6,630 nt of DNA, taken from positions 1 to 6,630 of the forward strand of contig JAEKMB010000180.1 in NCBI GenBank assembly GCA_019508105.1, given 5' to 3'. A program made the position numbers and the translations under genes. The stretch comes from Alphaproteobacteria bacterium. Lineage in GTDB: Bacteria > Pseudomonadota > Alphaproteobacteria > Micropepsales > Micropepsaceae. The notes under the pieces are model-generated. The model saw only the letters and a program-made list of their open reading frames with translations, did not search any database and was not told where the DNA came from. Shown piece by piece: positions 6,059 through 6,630 of the stretch (within the stretch, counting starts at the first letter, position 1; every line of letters starts with the position of its first letter).

Positions 6059-6080
6059 AGGGGAAGTCTTTGACAGGGCG

Positions 6081-6113
6081 TGTTAATTAGCCCGCGCGGC
6101 CTCCGCACGCAAT
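6081..6113 (-). promoter_or_regulatory. Weak candidate promoter for the yfgM-bamB-der block
   Basis: On the minus strand TTGCGT is followed after 17 bases by TAATTA, a spacing typical of sigma-70-type promoters, and this lies within the 105-base gap between panB and the YfgM-like start. Both hexamers match the consensus poorly. The AT-rich TAATTA stands out in otherwise G+C-rich DNA. Read-through from panB is an alternative. Confidence 0.22.
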
Positions 6114-6120
6114 GCGCGGG
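6091..6120. other. Inverted repeat in the panB to YfgM-like gap
   Basis: CCCGCGC (6091-6097) and GCGCGGG (6114-6120) are perfect 7-base arms with a 16-base loop. On the minus strand the hairpin lies about 30 bases after the panB stop and is followed by CTAATTAACA, not a T-run. It may attenuate or end panB transcription, or overlap the candidate promoter; the role is not settled by sequence. Confidence 0.35.
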
Positions 6121-6150
6121 GGCGTAAGAATTGGCCTCAAAAAGGGGCTT

Positions 6151-6630
6151 TTACTGGGCTTTTTTCATGGGGTAGACATTTTCCACCCCCGGGAAGGCCC
6201 GCGTCCGGACATCCTTGGCATAGGCCTTGACCGCTGCCTCGATGGCCGGGCCGAGCTGGGCGTATTGGCGCACGAATTTGGGCGGGTTGGGATTCAGGCC
6301 CAGCATGTCCTCCATCACCAGCACCTGGCCGTCGCAGACCGGACTGGCGCCGATGCCGATAGTGGGGATGGCGATGTCGCGGGTGATCTTGGCGGCCAGG
6401 GGTTCGGCCATGCCTTCCAGCACCACGGCAAAGGCGCCGGCGTCCGACACCGCATGCGCATCGGCCAGCAGCGCCGGCCATTCCTGTTCGGTGCGGCCGG
6501 TGGTGCGGAAACCGCCCTTCACATGCACCATCTGCGGCGTCAGGCCGATATGGCCCATCACCGGAATGCCGCGCTGGGTGAGATATTCGATGGTTTGCGC
6601 CATGCGGGCGCCGCCTTCCAGCTTGACCGC
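6151..6630 (-). CDS. panB: 3-methyl-2-oxobutanoate hydroxymethyltransferase (partial, 5' end outside window)
   Basis: This is the C-terminal 159 residues of ketopantoate hydroxymethyltransferase, which transfers a hydroxymethyl group from 5,10-methylenetetrahydrofolate to alpha-ketoisovalerate in the first committed step of pantothenate (and so coenzyme A) synthesis. The frame is open through the right edge and begins in the conserved AVKLEGG segment. Further family signatures are [11 protein letters not shown], the VVLEGM segment carrying the expected catalytic Glu (VLE), [10 protein letters not shown] and [13 protein letters not shown]. The C-terminal region [13 protein letters not shown] and [10 protein letters not shown] resembles the E. 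coli IPKFAKNF and YPGEEH ends. The ATG at 6601-6603 is internal, not the start. It reads in the same direction as the YfgM-like gene, with a 105-base gap, and could share its transcript. Nothing suggests degradation in the visible part. Confidence 0.95.
   Translation of the reverse strand, partial: AVKLEGGARMAQTIEYLTQRGIPVMGHIGLTPQMVHVKGGFRTTGRTEQEWPALLADAHAVSDAGAFAVVLEGMAEPLAAKITRDIAIPTIGIGASPVCDGQVLVMEDMLGLNPNPPKFVRQYAQLGPAIEAAVKAYAKDVRTRAFPGVENVYPMKKAQ

Noticed and set aside
5557..6090. Plus-strand frame of 177 codons opposite the YfgM-like gene
   Set aside because: It is a shadow of the real gene: Gly-rich, without a recognisable domain or ribosome binding site.
6070..6098. TTGACA on the plus strand at about 6070-6075 as a -35 box
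   Set aside because: At 16-18 bases downstream the sequence is G+C-rich (CCGCGCGG) with no -10-like hexamer, and it would only drive antisense transcription into panB.
6046..6108. Extended start of the YfgM-like gene at 6106-6108
   Set aside because: The extra 21 residues (MRRPRGLINTPCQR...) do not fit the family, and the GTG at 6043-6045 has a well-placed GAAGGA.
6128..6176. Plus-strand T-runs after G+C-rich stretches, looking like an intrinsic terminator
   Set aside because: The only stem (GCCTC/GGGGC) is 5 base pairs with a G-T pair, and no plus-strand gene ends here. On the minus strand the following sequence lacks a T-tract, so it is not convincing for panB.

Overview
The window is G+C-rich bacterial chromosomal DNA with tightly packed housekeeping genes. 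It most resembles an alphaproteobacterium. The signs are a [4Fe-4S]-type PurF with a short propeptide preceded by a CvpA-like tail, a short-chain dehydrogenase directly after purF, a Der GTPase whose first G4 motif is NKCE, and a conserved panB / YfgM-like / bamB / der block. I cannot name a genus from the sequence alone.

The left part reads rightward. It holds the C-terminal tail of a CvpA-like protein (open at the left edge, 1-213), purF (210-1667, overlapping the previous stop as ATGA), a 137-base gap carrying a small inverted repeat and one palindromic REP-like repeat, and an SDR-family oxidoreductase (1805-2518). The right part reads leftward. From the right edge it holds panB (3' part, 6151-6630), a YfgM-like membrane-anchored TPR protein (5338-6045), bamB (4013-5337) and der (2600-4003). 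The YfgM-like and bamB genes abut exactly, and bamB and der are 9 bases apart, so those three look like one operon. The two blocks converge at 2519-2599, a gap filled almost completely by two head-to-head copies of the same repeat.

Functionally, purF makes the committed step of purine synthesis and panB the first committed step of pantothenate/CoA synthesis. The YfgM-like protein and BamB belong to envelope protein biogenesis (periplasmic handling and outer-membrane beta-barrel assembly), and Der is the 50S ribosome assembly GTPase. No mobile element with a transposase, no CRISPR array, and no tRNA or rRNA gene was seen.

Two things stand out. First, bamB is split: the lipoprotein signal peptide and the complete beta-propeller are in different frames, and the linker usually found between them appears to be missing at about 5143-5146. 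This is either a recent frameshifting deletion or a sequence/assembly error. Second, three copies of a 30-32 base palindromic repeat bracket the SDR gene, and one copy shows a compensatory base-pair change in its stem. I found no evidence for a previously undescribed multi-gene system; this is mostly conserved core genome.
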